From the NCBI RefSeq assembly GCF_007745175.1, contig NZ_CP036271.1:5654314-5718313 (forward strand): a DNA stretch of 64,000 nucleotides, given 5' to 3'. Every line of letters begins with the position of its first letter. The first letter of the stretch is position 1. This DNA is from Caulifigura coniformis (GTDB taxonomy: Bacteria; Planctomycetota; Planctomycetia; Planctomycetales; Planctomycetaceae). A program made the translations under genes and the position numbers. Positions 9,436-18,303 of the stretch are shown here, in pieces. The notes beneath the pieces were generated by a model. It saw only the letters and a program-made list of their open reading frames with translations, made no database searches and was not told the origin of the DNA.

Positions 9436-9918
9436 TCAGATGACGGGCGGCTTTCCAAGCATCCGGCGAATCATGCTCATCTGGCCGGCGTGCATGGTGA
9501 TATGGATGGAACAGAAAATCGCCGCCTCACCGAGCGTGGAAAACCGGGGATGCGGCTTGGAGAGAGGGACGATCAACTCTTCCTGCGTGAACTCACTGAC
9601 CCGCTCGATCGTGATATTCCTGTTCTCGTCAAACAGCTTCATCAGGCCGGAGGTGTCTCCGTATTCCGAACGTCGCGTCGCGACATCGTCGCGGGCGAAG
9701 AGCGTGTCGAAGCCCTCAGGCAGTGCGGGGGATTTCGCTTCGAAGAGGGCGTGGAACCGTTGTTCGGTGAGAATCAGGTGTCCGACGAGCCAGTCGACGC
9801 AATTGGCATCGGGGCAGATGCGATACAGCCGCTGCTCGGGAGTCAGGTCGTCCACGAACATGTGCAGCATCCGCCGCGAGGTTTCCAGGGCAAATTGCAG
9901 ATGAGGATCGTGCGACAT
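9436..9918 (-). CDS. DinB-superfamily protein
   Basis: 160 residues forming a predicted four-helix bundle: LETSRRMLHMFVDDLTPEQ, VGHLILTEQRFHALF and the C-terminal HITMHAGQMSMIRRMLG. The histidines (GHLILTEQ and the HITMH pair) are in the places of the DinB metal triad. DinB proteins are metal-binding thiol-transferase-like enzymes, often of unknown substrate. It lies 58 bases upstream of the VWA gene on the same strand, so cotranscription is possible. The start MSHDPHLQ is where family similarity begins; the frame is open much further upstream without similarity. Confidence 0.8.
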   Translation of the reverse strand: MSHDPHLQFALETSRRMLHMFVDDLTPEQRLYRICPDANCVDWLVGHLILTEQRFHALFEAKSPALPEGFDTLFARDDVATRRSEYGDTSGLMKLFDENRNITIERVSEFTQEELIVPLSKPHPRFSTLGEAAIFCSIHITMHAGQMSMIRRMLGKPPVI

Positions 9919-10558
9919 GAAGGCTCGGCTGGAAGGGGAAAAGTGTCGTTTCGTCATTGTAGTGCGTTGTCGCCCGACTTCCGCGCAACGCCGACGTCCA
10001 TGAAGGTTCCATCGAGGCATTGGCCGGGTGGGAGAGGAGCGGCCGTGAAATGACCGCGACCGTCTCGAAGGCGATCGAGGAGGGCGCGTGTGTGGGTGGT
10101 CCTGTACTCCTTGCCCTGCTTCCGCCGGAAATGCCGTGGCGGGAACGGGTTCTGTCGGGTGAACGGTCGGATCGGCATGGCGTTGCCTGGGGGACACGCC
10201 GGGCGGCGCAACGTGCGGGGGAGTCCGGGTTTCCGAAGTGTGAGCGTCCGAAGTGTCGGGGCAGCGAGGCGGGATGCGAACAGAGCCATGATGAGCGTGA
10301 AGCGATTCATTCGTTCCTCCATCCTCACGCGCGGAGTTGCGCGGTTGCCCGCCATGGGCCGCGCTGCGACGACGGGAAGCGATGGATCGAACGGAAGTCA
10401 GGGATCGGCGCTGGCTGTCGCGGGAGTCGTCAGCGAGTCTCCCGCGGCACGCAAATTTTTTGTGCGCTCGAATCGTGTCGGCAGGGTCCATAGTCCGGGT
10501 CGGCCATCCTGCGTTAGGCTGGCCGCATTACTTCATTTCGACGGGAAACAGACCTCTC
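9919..10558. other. 640-base intergenic region, no confident gene
   Basis: Divergent spacer between the DinB gene and pdxJ. Several GC-driven open frames overlap on both strands. The only one with a good ribosome site is a leftward frame 10310-9954 (GGAGG five bases before [21 protein letters not shown], 118 residues). Its remainder is Arg/Pro-rich with no recognisable fold, so I do not call it. Promoters for the flanking genes should lie here. Confidence 0.4.
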
Positions 10559-11284
10559 ATGGCACGACTCGGCGTCAACATCGATCACGTCGCCACCATT
10601 CGCCAGGCTCGCCGGACGATCGAACCCGATCCGGTGTGGGCCGCTTCGCTGGCAGAACTGGCGGGAGCGGATGTTATTACGGTCCACCTGCGTGAGGACC
10701 GTCGCCACATTCAGGACCGGGACGTGCGGGTCCTCAAAGAGACGGTCCAGGTGAAGCTGAACCTGGAGATGGGAGCCACCCCTGAGATCACGGGCATCGC
10801 CGTGGCGGTCCGGCCCCAGCAGTGCACGCTGGTGCCGGAAAAACGCGAGGAAGTGACGACCGAGGGAGGGCTCGACGTCGTCGGGAACCTGCTGCGGGTC
10901 GAGGCGTGCGTCGAGGCACTGCACTCGGCTGGGATCGAGGTGAGTATGTTCATCGATCCGGACCTCGGCCAGATCGATGCGTCGCTGAATCTGGGAGTTG
11001 CGGCGGTCGAGTTTCATACGGGCCGCTATGCGGACGCCCCGACGGAGGCGGAGCGGCTGAAGGAACTGGAGACCCTGCGGAGCGCGACGAATCACGCTCT
11101 GAAGCAGGGCCTGCATGTCCACATGGGGCACGGTCTGACGTATCGGAACGTGATTCCGATTGCCCGGATTGCGGGCGTCGAAGAACTCAACATCGGCCAC
11201 AGCATTGTGGCCCGGGCCGTGATGGTCGGGTTCGAGCGGGCGGTTCGTGAGATGAAACAGTTGATCACCGGGCCGTTTGAATAA
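10559..11284 (+). CDS. pdxJ: Pyridoxine 5'-phosphate synthase
   Basis: 241 residues, the normal PdxJ length. It condenses 3-amino-2-oxopropyl phosphate with 1-deoxyxylulose 5-phosphate to give pyridoxine 5'-phosphate in the DXP-dependent vitamin B6 pathway. Signatures are the start [18 protein letters not shown], the segment [14 protein letters not shown], the active-site region [23 protein letters not shown] and the C-terminal [11 protein letters not shown] and [12 protein letters not shown]. The start is fixed by the invariant LGVNIDH; the frame is open upstream without similarity. It stands alone on its strand. Confidence 0.97.
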   Translation: MARLGVNIDHVATIRQARRTIEPDPVWAASLAELAGADVITVHLREDRRHIQDRDVRVLKETVQVKLNLEMGATPEITGIAVAVRPQQCTLVPEKREEVTTEGGLDVVGNLLRVEACVEALHSAGIEVSMFIDPDLGQIDASLNLGVAAVEFHTGRYADAPTEAERLKELETLRSATNHALKQGLHVHMGHGLTYRNVIPIARIAGVEELNIGHSIVARAVMVGFERAVREMKQLITGPFE

Positions 11285-11309
11285 GAACGCGGCCTGAACT
11301 GCGGAGAGA

Positions 11310-11535
11310 ATTCACCGCAGAGACGCGGAGAAGAGGGAGATCTCGGGTGAAGCTCTGCCCGCCGGTTCACGTCGTTGATTTTCTCAGGTCAAAGACGAAT
11401 CCGGTTGGGGGCGAATTCCAAGTGATGACCAGATGTTGAGCCGGGATCTCCCTCTTCGCCGTGCCCTCCATGTCTCTGTGGTAAGTTTTTCTGACCGTCT
11501 CCGCGTCCTCTGCGCCTCGGCGGTGAACTTTCCCG
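11310..11535. repeat. Intergenic imperfect inverted repeat of the CACCGCAGAGACGC type
   Basis: A left arm beginning TTCACCGCAGAGACGCGGAG (about 11310-11342) is answered by a right arm near 11500-11530 ending CTCGGCGGTGAACTTTCC. Inside, GGGAGATC on the left meets GATCTCCC at about 11448. Similar CACCGCAGAGACGCAGAG text is seen as dispersed intergenic repeats in many environmental bacteria; that is recall, not a search. It sits between pdxJ and uvrC. A short leftward open frame here translates to HRRGAEDAE, a common by-product of this repeat, and is not a gene. Confidence 0.6.
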
Positions 11536-11549
11536 CCTAGAATGTCGGC

Positions 11550-12905
11550 ATGTCCACGGATGACATTCAACCGCCAGATCCCATGGCCGGGAGAACAGAA
11601 CCGCTGCTGTCTCCCCGGGAGAAGGTGCGCCGTTTCCCCACGACGCCCGGCGTCTACCTGATGAAGGATGCCCAGGGCCGGGTGATCTATGTCGGCAAGG
11701 CGGTGAATCTCCGCAGCCGGGCAGGGAGCTATTTCAACTCGGCCGCGGCCATCGACGTGCGGACCCGCGATCTCGTTCCGTGCATCGCGGACATCGACTT
11801 TCTGCCGGCCGACAGCGAGGTGGATGCGCTGCTCCTGGAAGCGCGGCTGATCAAGGATGTGCAGCCGAGGTTCAACCAGGAACTCAAAGACGACAAGACG
11901 TTTCCTTACCTACAGATCACGACGAACGAGGATTTTCCTCGTGTCGAGTTCACGAGGAAGCCACAGACGAGCGGCGTGAAGCTGTATGGGCCGTTCACGA
12001 GCGCCAAGCGTCTGCGGGGGGCGATCGCGGTGCTGCAGCGGATCTTCAAGTTCCGCACCTGCAGCCTCGACATCATCGAGAGCGAGGAGCGCTGGCGGTG
12101 GTTTCGGCCGTGCCTGCTGGCGAGCATCAACCAGTGCACGGCCCCGTGCAACCTGCGGGTGAGCAAGGAGGAGTATGCGGAGGATATCCGGCGGCTGCGG
12201 ATGTTCCTGGACGGCCGCAAGCAGGCGCTGATGGATGAGCTGCGGGAGTCGATGCAGCAGGCCTCGAAAGAGCTGAAATTCGAGAAGGCGGCCCGGATTC
12301 GCGACGAGATCAAGGCGATCGAGAACCTGAACCTGCGGGGGGATCTGCGTGAGCACGCCCAGCCCGAGGCGTTTTACATCGACCCGAAACGCGGCATGCG
12401 AGGCCTGCAGAAGATCTTCAACCTGACGACGACTCCGCGGCGGATCGAAGGGATGGACATCGCCCACCTGCAGGGGGGCGAAACGGTCGCCAGCCTGGTG
12501 CAGTTCATTGACGGCCTGCCGTTCAAGCACGGCTACAAGCGGTTCCGGATCAAGACGGTGCAGGGCGTCGACGACTTCGCCTCGATGCGGGAAGTCGTCA
12601 GCCGGCATTTCCGACGGATGCAGCAGGAGGGATCATCATTCCCGGACATCCTGCTGATCGACGGCGGCAAGGGGCAGCTCAATGCTGCGGTGGAGTCGCT
12701 CGAGGCGCTCAATATCCGGCGGCCGCTGGTGATCTCACTGGCGAAGCAGCAGGAGGAGATCTTCGTTCCCGGTGAATCCGATTCGATCCAGCTCACGCGG
12801 CATAGTTACGCGCTGCGGCTTCTGCAGTATGTGCGGGATGAGGCGCACCGATTCGCCCAGAGCTATCATCATCTGTTGCGGAAGAAGGCGACGTTTGAGG
12901 AGTAG
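11550..12905 (+). CDS. uvrC: UvrC excinuclease subunit, compact form without the helix-hairpin-helix domain
   Basis: 451 residues against about 600 in typical UvrC. Present are the GIY-YIG nuclease domain (GVYLMKDAQGRVIYVGKAVNLR, residues 33-55), the cysteine cluster FRTCSL...CLLASINQCTAPC, the UvrB-interaction UVR motif (LKFEKAARIRDEIKAIE, near 245) and the RNase H-like 5' nuclease domain (IEGMDIAHLQGG, DILLIDGGKGQL, RDEAHRFAQSYHHLLR). The chain stops directly after RDEAHRFA, so the C-terminal tandem HhH is absent, and the usual segment between UVR and RNase H domains is also shortened. It should act with UvrAB in nucleotide excision repair. The stop codon is read plainly and no downstream frame restores HhH sequence. 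Confidence 0.9.
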   Translation: MSTDDIQPPDPMAGRTEPLLSPREKVRRFPTTPGVYLMKDAQGRVIYVGKAVNLRSRAGSYFNSAAAIDVRTRDLVPCIADIDFLPADSEVDALLLEARLIKDVQPRFNQELKDDKTFPYLQITTNEDFPRVEFTRKPQTSGVKLYGPFTSAKRLRGAIAVLQRIFKFRTCSLDIIESEERWRWFRPCLLASINQCTAPCNLRVSKEEYAEDIRRLRMFLDGRKQALMDELRESMQQASKELKFEKAARIRDEIKAIENLNLRGDLREHAQPEAFYIDPKRGMRGLQKIFNLTTTPRRIEGMDIAHLQGGETVASLVQFIDGLPFKHGYKRFRIKTVQGVDDFASMREVVSRHFRRMQQEGSSFPDILLIDGGKGQLNAAVESLEALNIRRPLVISLAKQQEEIFVPGESDSIQLTRHSYALRLLQYVRDEAHRFAQSYHHLLRKKATFEE

Positions 12906-12990
12906 GCGAGGACCTGCAGGGAATGAGATCTCTCGAATGTTTCAGCCCCCGCGGCGTATGGTAAACTGAGTATGAACCGAGGTACGAAGC

Positions 12991-13251
12991 ATGACCCTGA
13001 TTCTCAGCCTGCCGGACAATCTGGAAGACCAGCTGCGAGCGCGTGCGGCAGCGGCGGGACAGGACGTTGAAGCATTCGTCCAGCAGGTCGTGGCCGACAG
13101 TCTCGCTCAGGTCGAATTGAAAGAGTCAGTGGTTTCGAAACTGTCCGTCGACTTTGCGAGGCGAGTCGAAGCGTGGATTGGTCTTCATCCCGTGCTCGAT
13201 CATGCGGTCGACGATAGCCGTGAGTCAATTTACGCAGGCCGTGACGAATGA
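12991..13251 (+). CDS. Antitoxin-like protein of a VapBC-type pair
   Basis: 86 residues. It starts MTLILSLPDNLEDQLRARAAAAGQ, the beta-strand plus helix pattern of ribbon-helix-helix/VapB-type antitoxins, and has a variable acidic C-terminus likely to wrap the toxin. Its stop overlaps the start of the downstream PIN gene by four bases (ATGA), typical of toxin-antitoxin operons and of translational coupling. It would bind its own promoter upstream and neutralise the PIN ribonuclease. Exact antitoxin family is not certain. Confidence 0.75.
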   Translation: MTLILSLPDNLEDQLRARAAAAGQDVEAFVQQVVADSLAQVELKESVVSKLSVDFARRVEAWIGLHPVLDHAVDDSRESIYAGRDE

Positions 13252-13706
13252 GCGTGTTGGTGGACACCAATGTGCTGCTGCGTGTCGCGCAGTTGGCCAG
13301 TCCACATCACCTGGTTGCCAAGACGGCTCTGCTGAGGCTGGCCGAGAACGGCGTCGAGCTCACACTTGTTCCGCAGGTGATTTACGAATTCTGGGGCGTT
13401 GCCACGCGGCCGATCGAATCAAACGGGCTCGGCATGGATGTTCGGGCGGCCGAACGTTCCGTGCAGCAGTTGATTCAGGATTATCGATTGCTGAAAGATG
13501 AGCGAGGCGTCTTTGATCAATGGCTGTTGCAGGTGACGAGCCAAGGTGTGCGCGGCAAGACGGCCCATGACGCACGTCTGATCGCTGCGATGCTGCGACA
13601 CGGCGTTTCCAACCTGCTGACATTCAACGCTGCCGACTTTGTGCGATTCAAGAGTGTTATGACCTACACGCCGGCAGACGTTCTCGGCGGCCGGATTCCC
13701 GCCTGA
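13248..13706 (+). CDS. PIN-domain ribonuclease toxin (VapC-like)
   Basis: 152 residues with the four PIN acidic residues in order: D6 (VLVDTNVLLR), E47 (VIYEFWG), D108 (AHDARLIA) and D130 (NAADF). These coordinate Mg2+ for RNA cleavage. The start overlaps the antitoxin stop. VapC toxins cleave tRNA or rRNA to arrest growth; the target here cannot be inferred. The pair sits between uvrC and a secreted-protein gene, with no mobile element in sight. Confidence 0.85.
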   Translation: MSVLVDTNVLLRVAQLASPHHLVAKTALLRLAENGVELTLVPQVIYEFWGVATRPIESNGLGMDVRAAERSVQQLIQDYRLLKDERGVFDQWLLQVTSQGVRGKTAHDARLIAAMLRHGVSNLLTFNAADFVRFKSVMTYTPADVLGGRIPA

Positions 13707-13824
13707 GCCTATCAGGCCGGGATTGACGCATGCGGTCACACCGCGGGCGAGGCGAACGTGGCACAGAACCGATGCCCGCCGCTCGTCGAGCGACCCTGGA
13801 AAAGAGCCCCCGCAAACGAAGACA

Positions 13825-13852
13825 GCCCGCTTCGCGTGCACGAAGCGGGCTG
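13825..13852 (-). terminator. Stem-loop after the tyrosine-rich protein gene
   Basis: Perfect 11-base inverted repeat AGCCCGCTTCG / CGAAGCGGGCT with a six-base loop, 22 bases past the stop of the leftward gene. There is no long T run, so it may act as a weak or factor-assisted terminator or as an RNA-protecting hairpin. It could also serve the convergent toxin operon. Confidence 0.6.
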
Positions 13853-13873
13853 AACGAGGATCGCCCCCGGAAA

Positions 13874-14173
13874 TCAAAACACGTCGAGAATGTCGTGGTG
13901 GCCCATGTGGTAGGGCTTCTTGGATGGGTAGTAGTTGTGCCAGCTGGCGTTGTACACCGGGATCTGCCGCTGCTGCGGATACCTGTAGTACAGGTGGTCG
14001 TAGCTCTCCGGCTGCCGCTGGAAGTTGTGCGGGTAGTAGACGTACGGGTAGTTGTAAAACCGCTGCCAGTTCGACGGCTGTCCCGGCGGGGCCGCCTGAA
14101 CGGCGTCACCGATGACCATCGTCGCCATCAGAATTGCGGCTGCGGCACCTAGCTGCAGTGCTCTTTTCGACAT
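13874..14173 (-). CDS. Small tyrosine-rich secreted protein
   Basis: 99 residues. A signal peptide (MSKRALQLGAAAAILMATM, cleavage near VQA-A) precedes a mature region dense in Tyr, His, Pro and Asn: NYPYVYYPHNF, LYYRYPQQRQIPVYN, NYYPSKKPYHMGHHDILDVF. No catalytic motif is visible. Similar short secreted Tyr-rich proteins occur in Planctomycetes (recall; some are labelled calmodulin-binding-like in databases without proof). It may be a cell-wall or S-layer associated component. The function is unknown. Confidence 0.75.
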   Translation of the reverse strand: MSKRALQLGAAAAILMATMVIGDAVQAAPPGQPSNWQRFYNYPYVYYPHNFQRQPESYDHLYYRYPQQRQIPVYNASWHNYYPSKKPYHMGHHDILDVF

Positions 14174-14466
14174 GCACTTACGCTCCTGCGGTCATCATGC
14201 CCGCGTTGAATTCTGGCCGGCCCCGAGTTCCGGCTTTCGTCCGCGTCGCATTGTGTTGTGCGGACCCCCCATGAATCGGCAAAAGCGGGGCGTCAGGACA
14301 AGTCTTTTCGGAAGAATCGGCACAAACCCGCCCCGCGGCACGAGCGGCAGATTCGCTCGGCTCGATCCTGGGGAGGTGCAAGGCAGCCGGGCTTTCCAGA
14401 GGCAAGGGCCTGGATTGCTGCAACTCGCAACAGTTGTCCTGTTTTGGACTTCCATCGCCCGTTCGC

Positions 14467-15261
14467 TCAGCCGATCGTGAGTTCTGCGTCTTTGCGGTCG
14501 GTCACGAACATGCAGCCCGGGGCGTGCGTCATGGCGATCGGGGGCTTCGCCGCCAGCAGGGCGGCCTGGGGGGTGACGCCGCAGGCCCAGAAGACCGGAA
14601 CTTCGCCAGCGCGAATCTCCACTTGCTCGCCGTAGTCGGGCCGGTTGATGTCGCGAATGCCGATCGCGGCCGGGTCGCCGATGTGGACCGGGGCCCCGTG
14701 CACTCCCGGGAACCGCGATGTGATGGTCGTCGCCTGGATCGCGGCGAGCGGGGACAATGGTCGCATCGAGACGACCATCGGTCCGGAGAACCGACCGGCC
14801 GGCTCACAGGGCCGATTCGTGCGGTACATCGGCACATTGCGGTCGAGTTCGATGTGCCGGACGGGCAGCCCCGCGTCCATCATGGCGGCTTCGAACGTGA
14901 ACGAGCAGCCGATCAGAAACGACACGAAATCTTCGCGCCAGACGTCGAGGATGTCGGTCGGCTCGCCGACGAGTTCGCCATTTCGCCAGACACGATACCG
15001 GGGGAAATCGGTCCGGAGATCGGCCTCGGGGGCGAACAGCCTGGGACGCACCTGGCCGGCCTCGACGACTTCGAGCACCGGGCAGGGCTTTGGATTCCGC
15101 TGGGCGTACAGGAGGAACTCGAAGGCATAGTCCTGCGGGACAATCAGGAGATTCGCCTGGGTATAGCCTTTCGCGAGTCCGGCGGTCTGCCCCGTCAGCC
15201 GGCCTTCACGGCAGGCGTGTCGCACAAGTTCCCCGGTGGTGAGCTTCGATTTGTCCAGCAC
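14467..15261 (-). CDS. Putative hydro-lyase, DUF1445 / D-glutamate cyclase family
   Basis: 264 residues from a GTG start with GGAG eight bases upstream; typical length for DUF1445. Recognisable pieces are the start [54 protein letters not shown], the [10 protein letters not shown] strip and the C-terminal [13 protein letters not shown]...TDRKDAEL. The mitochondrial relative is D-glutamate cyclase, so a lyase/cyclase acting on a small acid is plausible, but the bacterial substrate is not established. It lies 91 bases downstream of the sensor kinase on the same strand and may share its transcript. Confidence 0.85.
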   Translation of the reverse strand: MLDKSKLTTGELVRHACREGRLTGQTAGLAKGYTQANLLIVPQDYAFEFLLYAQRNPKPCPVLEVVEAGQVRPRLFAPEADLRTDFPRYRVWRNGELVGEPTDILDVWREDFVSFLIGCSFTFEAAMMDAGLPVRHIELDRNVPMYRTNRPCEPAGRFSGPMVVSMRPLSPLAAIQATTITSRFPGVHGAPVHIGDPAAIGIRDINRPDYGEQVEIRAGEVPVFWACGVTPQAALLAAKPPIAMTHAPGCMFVTDRKDAELTIG

Positions 15262-15352
15262 GTTCCCACTCCTGAATCCCGGCGGACCGTGGTCCGATCC
15301 GCACTCCTGCGAGCCCCGCCAATGATAGAGCGGACGCCGGAGAGAATCCTGT

Positions 15353-16690
15353 TCATGCGTCGCGGATCGGAATCGTGAAGCGGACGGTCGTTCCTTCCCC
15401 CGGTTCCCCTTCGATCCAGATCCGTCCTCCATGGTGCTCGACGATCTGCCGGCAGAGTGACAACCCGATCCCGGTCCCGGGAACGCTGCCGGGCGACTTC
15501 AAGCGTTGGAAAATGGCGAAAACGCGATCCCGGGAATCGGCCGGAATTCCGATTCCTTTGTCCGCGACGGAAAAGACCCATTCCTGTCCGGTCTTCTGAG
15601 CGTCGATGCGGATGACCGGCGGTCGTTCTCCGCAGTACTTGATGGAGTTTCCGATCAGGTTCTGAAAGACCTGGGTCAGGAGAACCGGGTCGGAGCAGAT
15701 CGTGGGAAGGTCGCCCGGCACGATTGTCGCGTGGCTTTCGGAGATCGCGGATTCGAGACTGATCAGCGTCTCGGCGAGGACGGTGTTCGCGTCAATTGAA
15801 CTGAACGACTGCGTGTCTTTCGGCATCCGGGCGAACTGCAGGATGCCCCGGATCATGGCTGACATCCGGTGCGCACCGACGGCTGCCTTCTGCAGGTAGT
15901 CGGCCGCCTCGGCCGGCAAGGCGGCTGCGTAATCCATCAGTAACAGCTGGCAGTACCCGGCGACGGCCCGCAGCGGCTCCTGGAGGTCGTGCGAAGCGGC
16001 ATAGGCGATTTCCTCGAGCGCCTGGTTTCGCCGCTTGAGATCGGCCGTTCGAAGTTCGACGCGACGCTCCAGGTCTGCTCGAACCGCGTTGAGTTCGACG
16101 TTCGTCTGATGCAGCTCGCGATTGGCCTTCTGCAGTTCGGCCGAGCGGATCGCGACATCGAGTTCGAGATGGCTGGCGCGCTGTTCGAGCGCGGCCGAAC
16201 GGCGCTCCTGCTCGAGTGCCGACTCGCGGCTGCGGACCAGCGTCGTCACGTCCTCAACCCGGTGGACGACAAACTCGACTTTCCCGTCGGCCCCGAAGAT
16301 CGGGGAATTCATGATGCTCCAGTAATGCTCCTCGTACTCGCCTCCTTCCGACTGCGGGCGTCGGATGTCGTATTTGTGGAAGGGCATGAGCTCGGGAGTC
16401 CCGGTGTCGATGACGCGCTGCATCGACTCCAGGATCATTTCCGCGCCGCGACAGGTCGGGTCGTCAGGATGTCGCTGGGGGGTGTCGTCCGGGTTTTCCG
16501 GGAAGACTTCCAGCGCGTGGCGGCCGACCATGTCCTCACGTCTGGTCATTGTCGTGCGGAGATAGGAGTCGGTCATCGCCACGATGATCCATCCCGGCGT
16601 CATCACCATGTATCGATTCGGGCAGCCTTCAAACAGGCGGCGAAAATCGGGATCTGGAGCATCCGTTGGCGGTGGAAGTGGCTCGTTCAT
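15353..16690 (-). CDS. PAS-domain sensor histidine kinase (soluble)
   Basis: 445 residues. An N-terminal PAS-like sensor (about 15-150; [19 protein letters not shown], then a PAC-like VEDVTTL) leads through a long coiled coil (150-225) to a HisKA domain with phospho-acceptor His234 ([13 protein letters not shown]) and a HATPase_c domain with N box [10 protein letters not shown]1 DKGIGI and G2 GTGIGLSL. No membrane segment or signal peptide is seen, so it is cytoplasmic, like phytochrome-type kinases. No response regulator is adjacent. It is divergent from the MFS/lyase/sialidase operon across 291 bases. The start ATG ([10 protein letters not shown]) is chosen because upstream sequence belongs to the intergenic region. 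Confidence 0.88.
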   Translation of the reverse strand: MNEPLPPPTDAPDPDFRRLFEGCPNRYMVMTPGWIIVAMTDSYLRTTMTRREDMVGRHALEVFPENPDDTPQRHPDDPTCRGAEMILESMQRVIDTGTPELMPFHKYDIRRPQSEGGEYEEHYWSIMNSPIFGADGKVEFVVHRVEDVTTLVRSRESALEQERRSAALEQRASHLELDVAIRSAELQKANRELHQTNVELNAVRADLERRVELRTADLKRRNQALEEIAYAASHDLQEPLRAVAGYCQLLLMDYAAALPAEAADYLQKAAVGAHRMSAMIRGILQFARMPKDTQSFSSIDANTVLAETLISLESAISESHATIVPGDLPTICSDPVLLTQVFQNLIGNSIKYCGERPPVIRIDAQKTGQEWVFSVADKGIGIPADSRDRVFAIFQRLKSPGSVPGTGIGLSLCRQIVEHHGGRIWIEGEPGEGTTVRFTIPIRDA

Positions 16691-16981
16691 GCGGAGTTGC
16701 CTGGCGCGGAGACGGGGCGGCAGCTGGCGTCGGTTGGAAGCCCAGAGAGTGGTGTATCGAGTTGCCGTCGATTGATCGAGAAGGATTCGCGAAACCGGAC
16801 CATCGGAGAGAGTGGATTTCCTTGCCGTGTCGCATTGCGATCCGCGGTGGGGAGCGTCACAGTTTGGGTCGATTCCCGACGCGTCCGGCGCCCGCCCGGA
16901 GGCCATCGCCACGGAGTCGACAATGGGAGCCGACCGGGCCCTTTCGCCACGATTGACCGACCTCAAGAGGATGCTCCGTTC

Positions 16982-18241
16982 ATGACGTTGGAGCCGGAAC
17001 TTCAGCCCGAGTCGAGCGGGCAAAGCTACGCGTGGACTGTCGTCCTGCTTCTGGTGCCTGTGGCACTCCTGAATTATCTCGATCGCCAGATGCTTGCGGC
17101 GATGAAGTCGTCCATGATGGAGGACATCCCGGATATCGGGACGGCCGAACGCTGGGGGCTCGTCCTCGGATGGTTCAAGTGGGTTTATGCGGCCCTCAGC
17201 CCTCTGGGGGGATACATCGCCGACCGCTTCAGCCGCCGCCATGTGATCGCCGCCAGCCTGTTCGTGTGGTCGGCCGTGACGTGGGCGACCGGGCATGTCA
17301 GCACCTACAACGAGCTGATCGCTGCGCGAGCCATCATGGGAGTCAGCGAGGCGTTCTATATCCCCGCGGCCCTCGCCCTCATCGCCGACTTTCATCCCGG
17401 CCGGACCCGGTCGCGGGCCATCGGTTTTCACCAGATGGGGATCTACCTGGGGATCATCGTTGGCGGCCAGTCCGGCTATGTCGCAGACTCGCCCGACTAC
17501 GGCTGGCGCTGGGCGTTCAGCTGCGCAGGGCTGGTCGGCATTCTCTACGCCCTGCCACTGTTCACGATGCTGCGGAACCCGCCGCGCGAGCTGTCTGGCG
17601 AAGAGAAGGGGATGTCGCCCGGCGGCGTGCTGAGGGAACTGTTTAGCAACAGCGGCTTTCTCCTGATGGTTCTGTACTTCACGTTGCCCGCGATGGCGGG
17701 GTGGGTCATCAAGGACTGGGGACCGGATATCCTCAAGCAGAAGTTCGACCTCTCGCAGGGGACGTCCGGAAGTCTGGCGACGTTCTACGTCCAGATTCCT
17801 TCGCTGATTGGCGTGCTTCTTGGTGGGTTCCTGGCCGATCATCTGATGCGTCGGACGGTTCGTGGCCGCATTTACATCAGCGCGGTGGGGATGACGATGT
17901 TCCTGCCCGCGTTGCTCGGGATCGGGCAGACGGCGTCGCTCAACTTTGCCCTCGGTTTCCTGGTGCTCTATGGCCTCGGATGGGGCTTCTTCGACTGCAA
18001 CAACATGCCCATTCTGAGCCAGGTCGTGCGTCCCGAACTCCGGGCCACCGGCTATGGCATCATGAATCTCGTGTCGATCAGCTGCGGCGGCATTGCCGAC
18101 TGGCAGTTTGGCAAGCTGCGGGACCAGGGTTACTCCCTGGGGCTGATCTTCGGGGTATTCGCCGCCGTCGCATTGATCTCCGTGGTCCTTGTGCTGATGA
18201 TCCGGCCTCGCACCGACCTCGATCGGACGCAACCGGTATAA
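16982..18241 (+). CDS. MFS transporter, probably for sugar acids
   Basis: 419 residues, about 12 membrane helices. The first helix ends with NYLDRQML and the loop between helices 2 and 3 has GGYIADRFSRRH, the MFS signature; RAIMGVSEAFYIPAALAL resembles the anion:cation symporter (hexuronate/sialate) subgroup. It heads a same-strand run with an aldolase-type lyase, an FG-GAP protein and a sialidase, so uptake of the acid released by the sialidase or a related hydrolase is a reasonable inference. The start ATG lies just after a plausible leader; the downstream gene begins 62 bases after the stop. Confidence 0.85.
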   Translation: MTLEPELQPESSGQSYAWTVVLLLVPVALLNYLDRQMLAAMKSSMMEDIPDIGTAERWGLVLGWFKWVYAALSPLGGYIADRFSRRHVIAASLFVWSAVTWATGHVSTYNELIAARAIMGVSEAFYIPAALALIADFHPGRTRSRAIGFHQMGIYLGIIVGGQSGYVADSPDYGWRWAFSCAGLVGILYALPLFTMLRNPPRELSGEEKGMSPGGVLRELFSNSGFLLMVLYFTLPAMAGWVIKDWGPDILKQKFDLSQGTSGSLATFYVQIPSLIGVLLGGFLADHLMRRTVRGRIYISAVGMTMFLPALLGIGQTASLNFALGFLVLYGLGWGFFDCNNMPILSQVVRPELRATGYGIMNLVSISCGGIADWQFGKLRDQGYSLGLIFGVFAAVALISVVLVLMIRPRTDLDRTQPV

Positions 18242-18303
18242 ACAACTCCATTCCCGGCCGCCCTGCCGCCGAATTCCCGCCTTCCAGCTGAAGTCCTCCT
18301 CGA

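Noticed and set aside
9954-10310. Leftward 118-residue frame with a good GGAGG site
   Set aside because: Only the first 17 residues look like a leader; the rest is Arg/Pro-rich without a fold. Left as unassigned.
11367-11570. Short frame with HRRGAEDAE
   Set aside because: By-product of the intergenic repeat.
13248-13706. Mobile element linked to the toxin-antitoxin pair
   Set aside because: No transposase, integrase or terminal repeats in the flanks.
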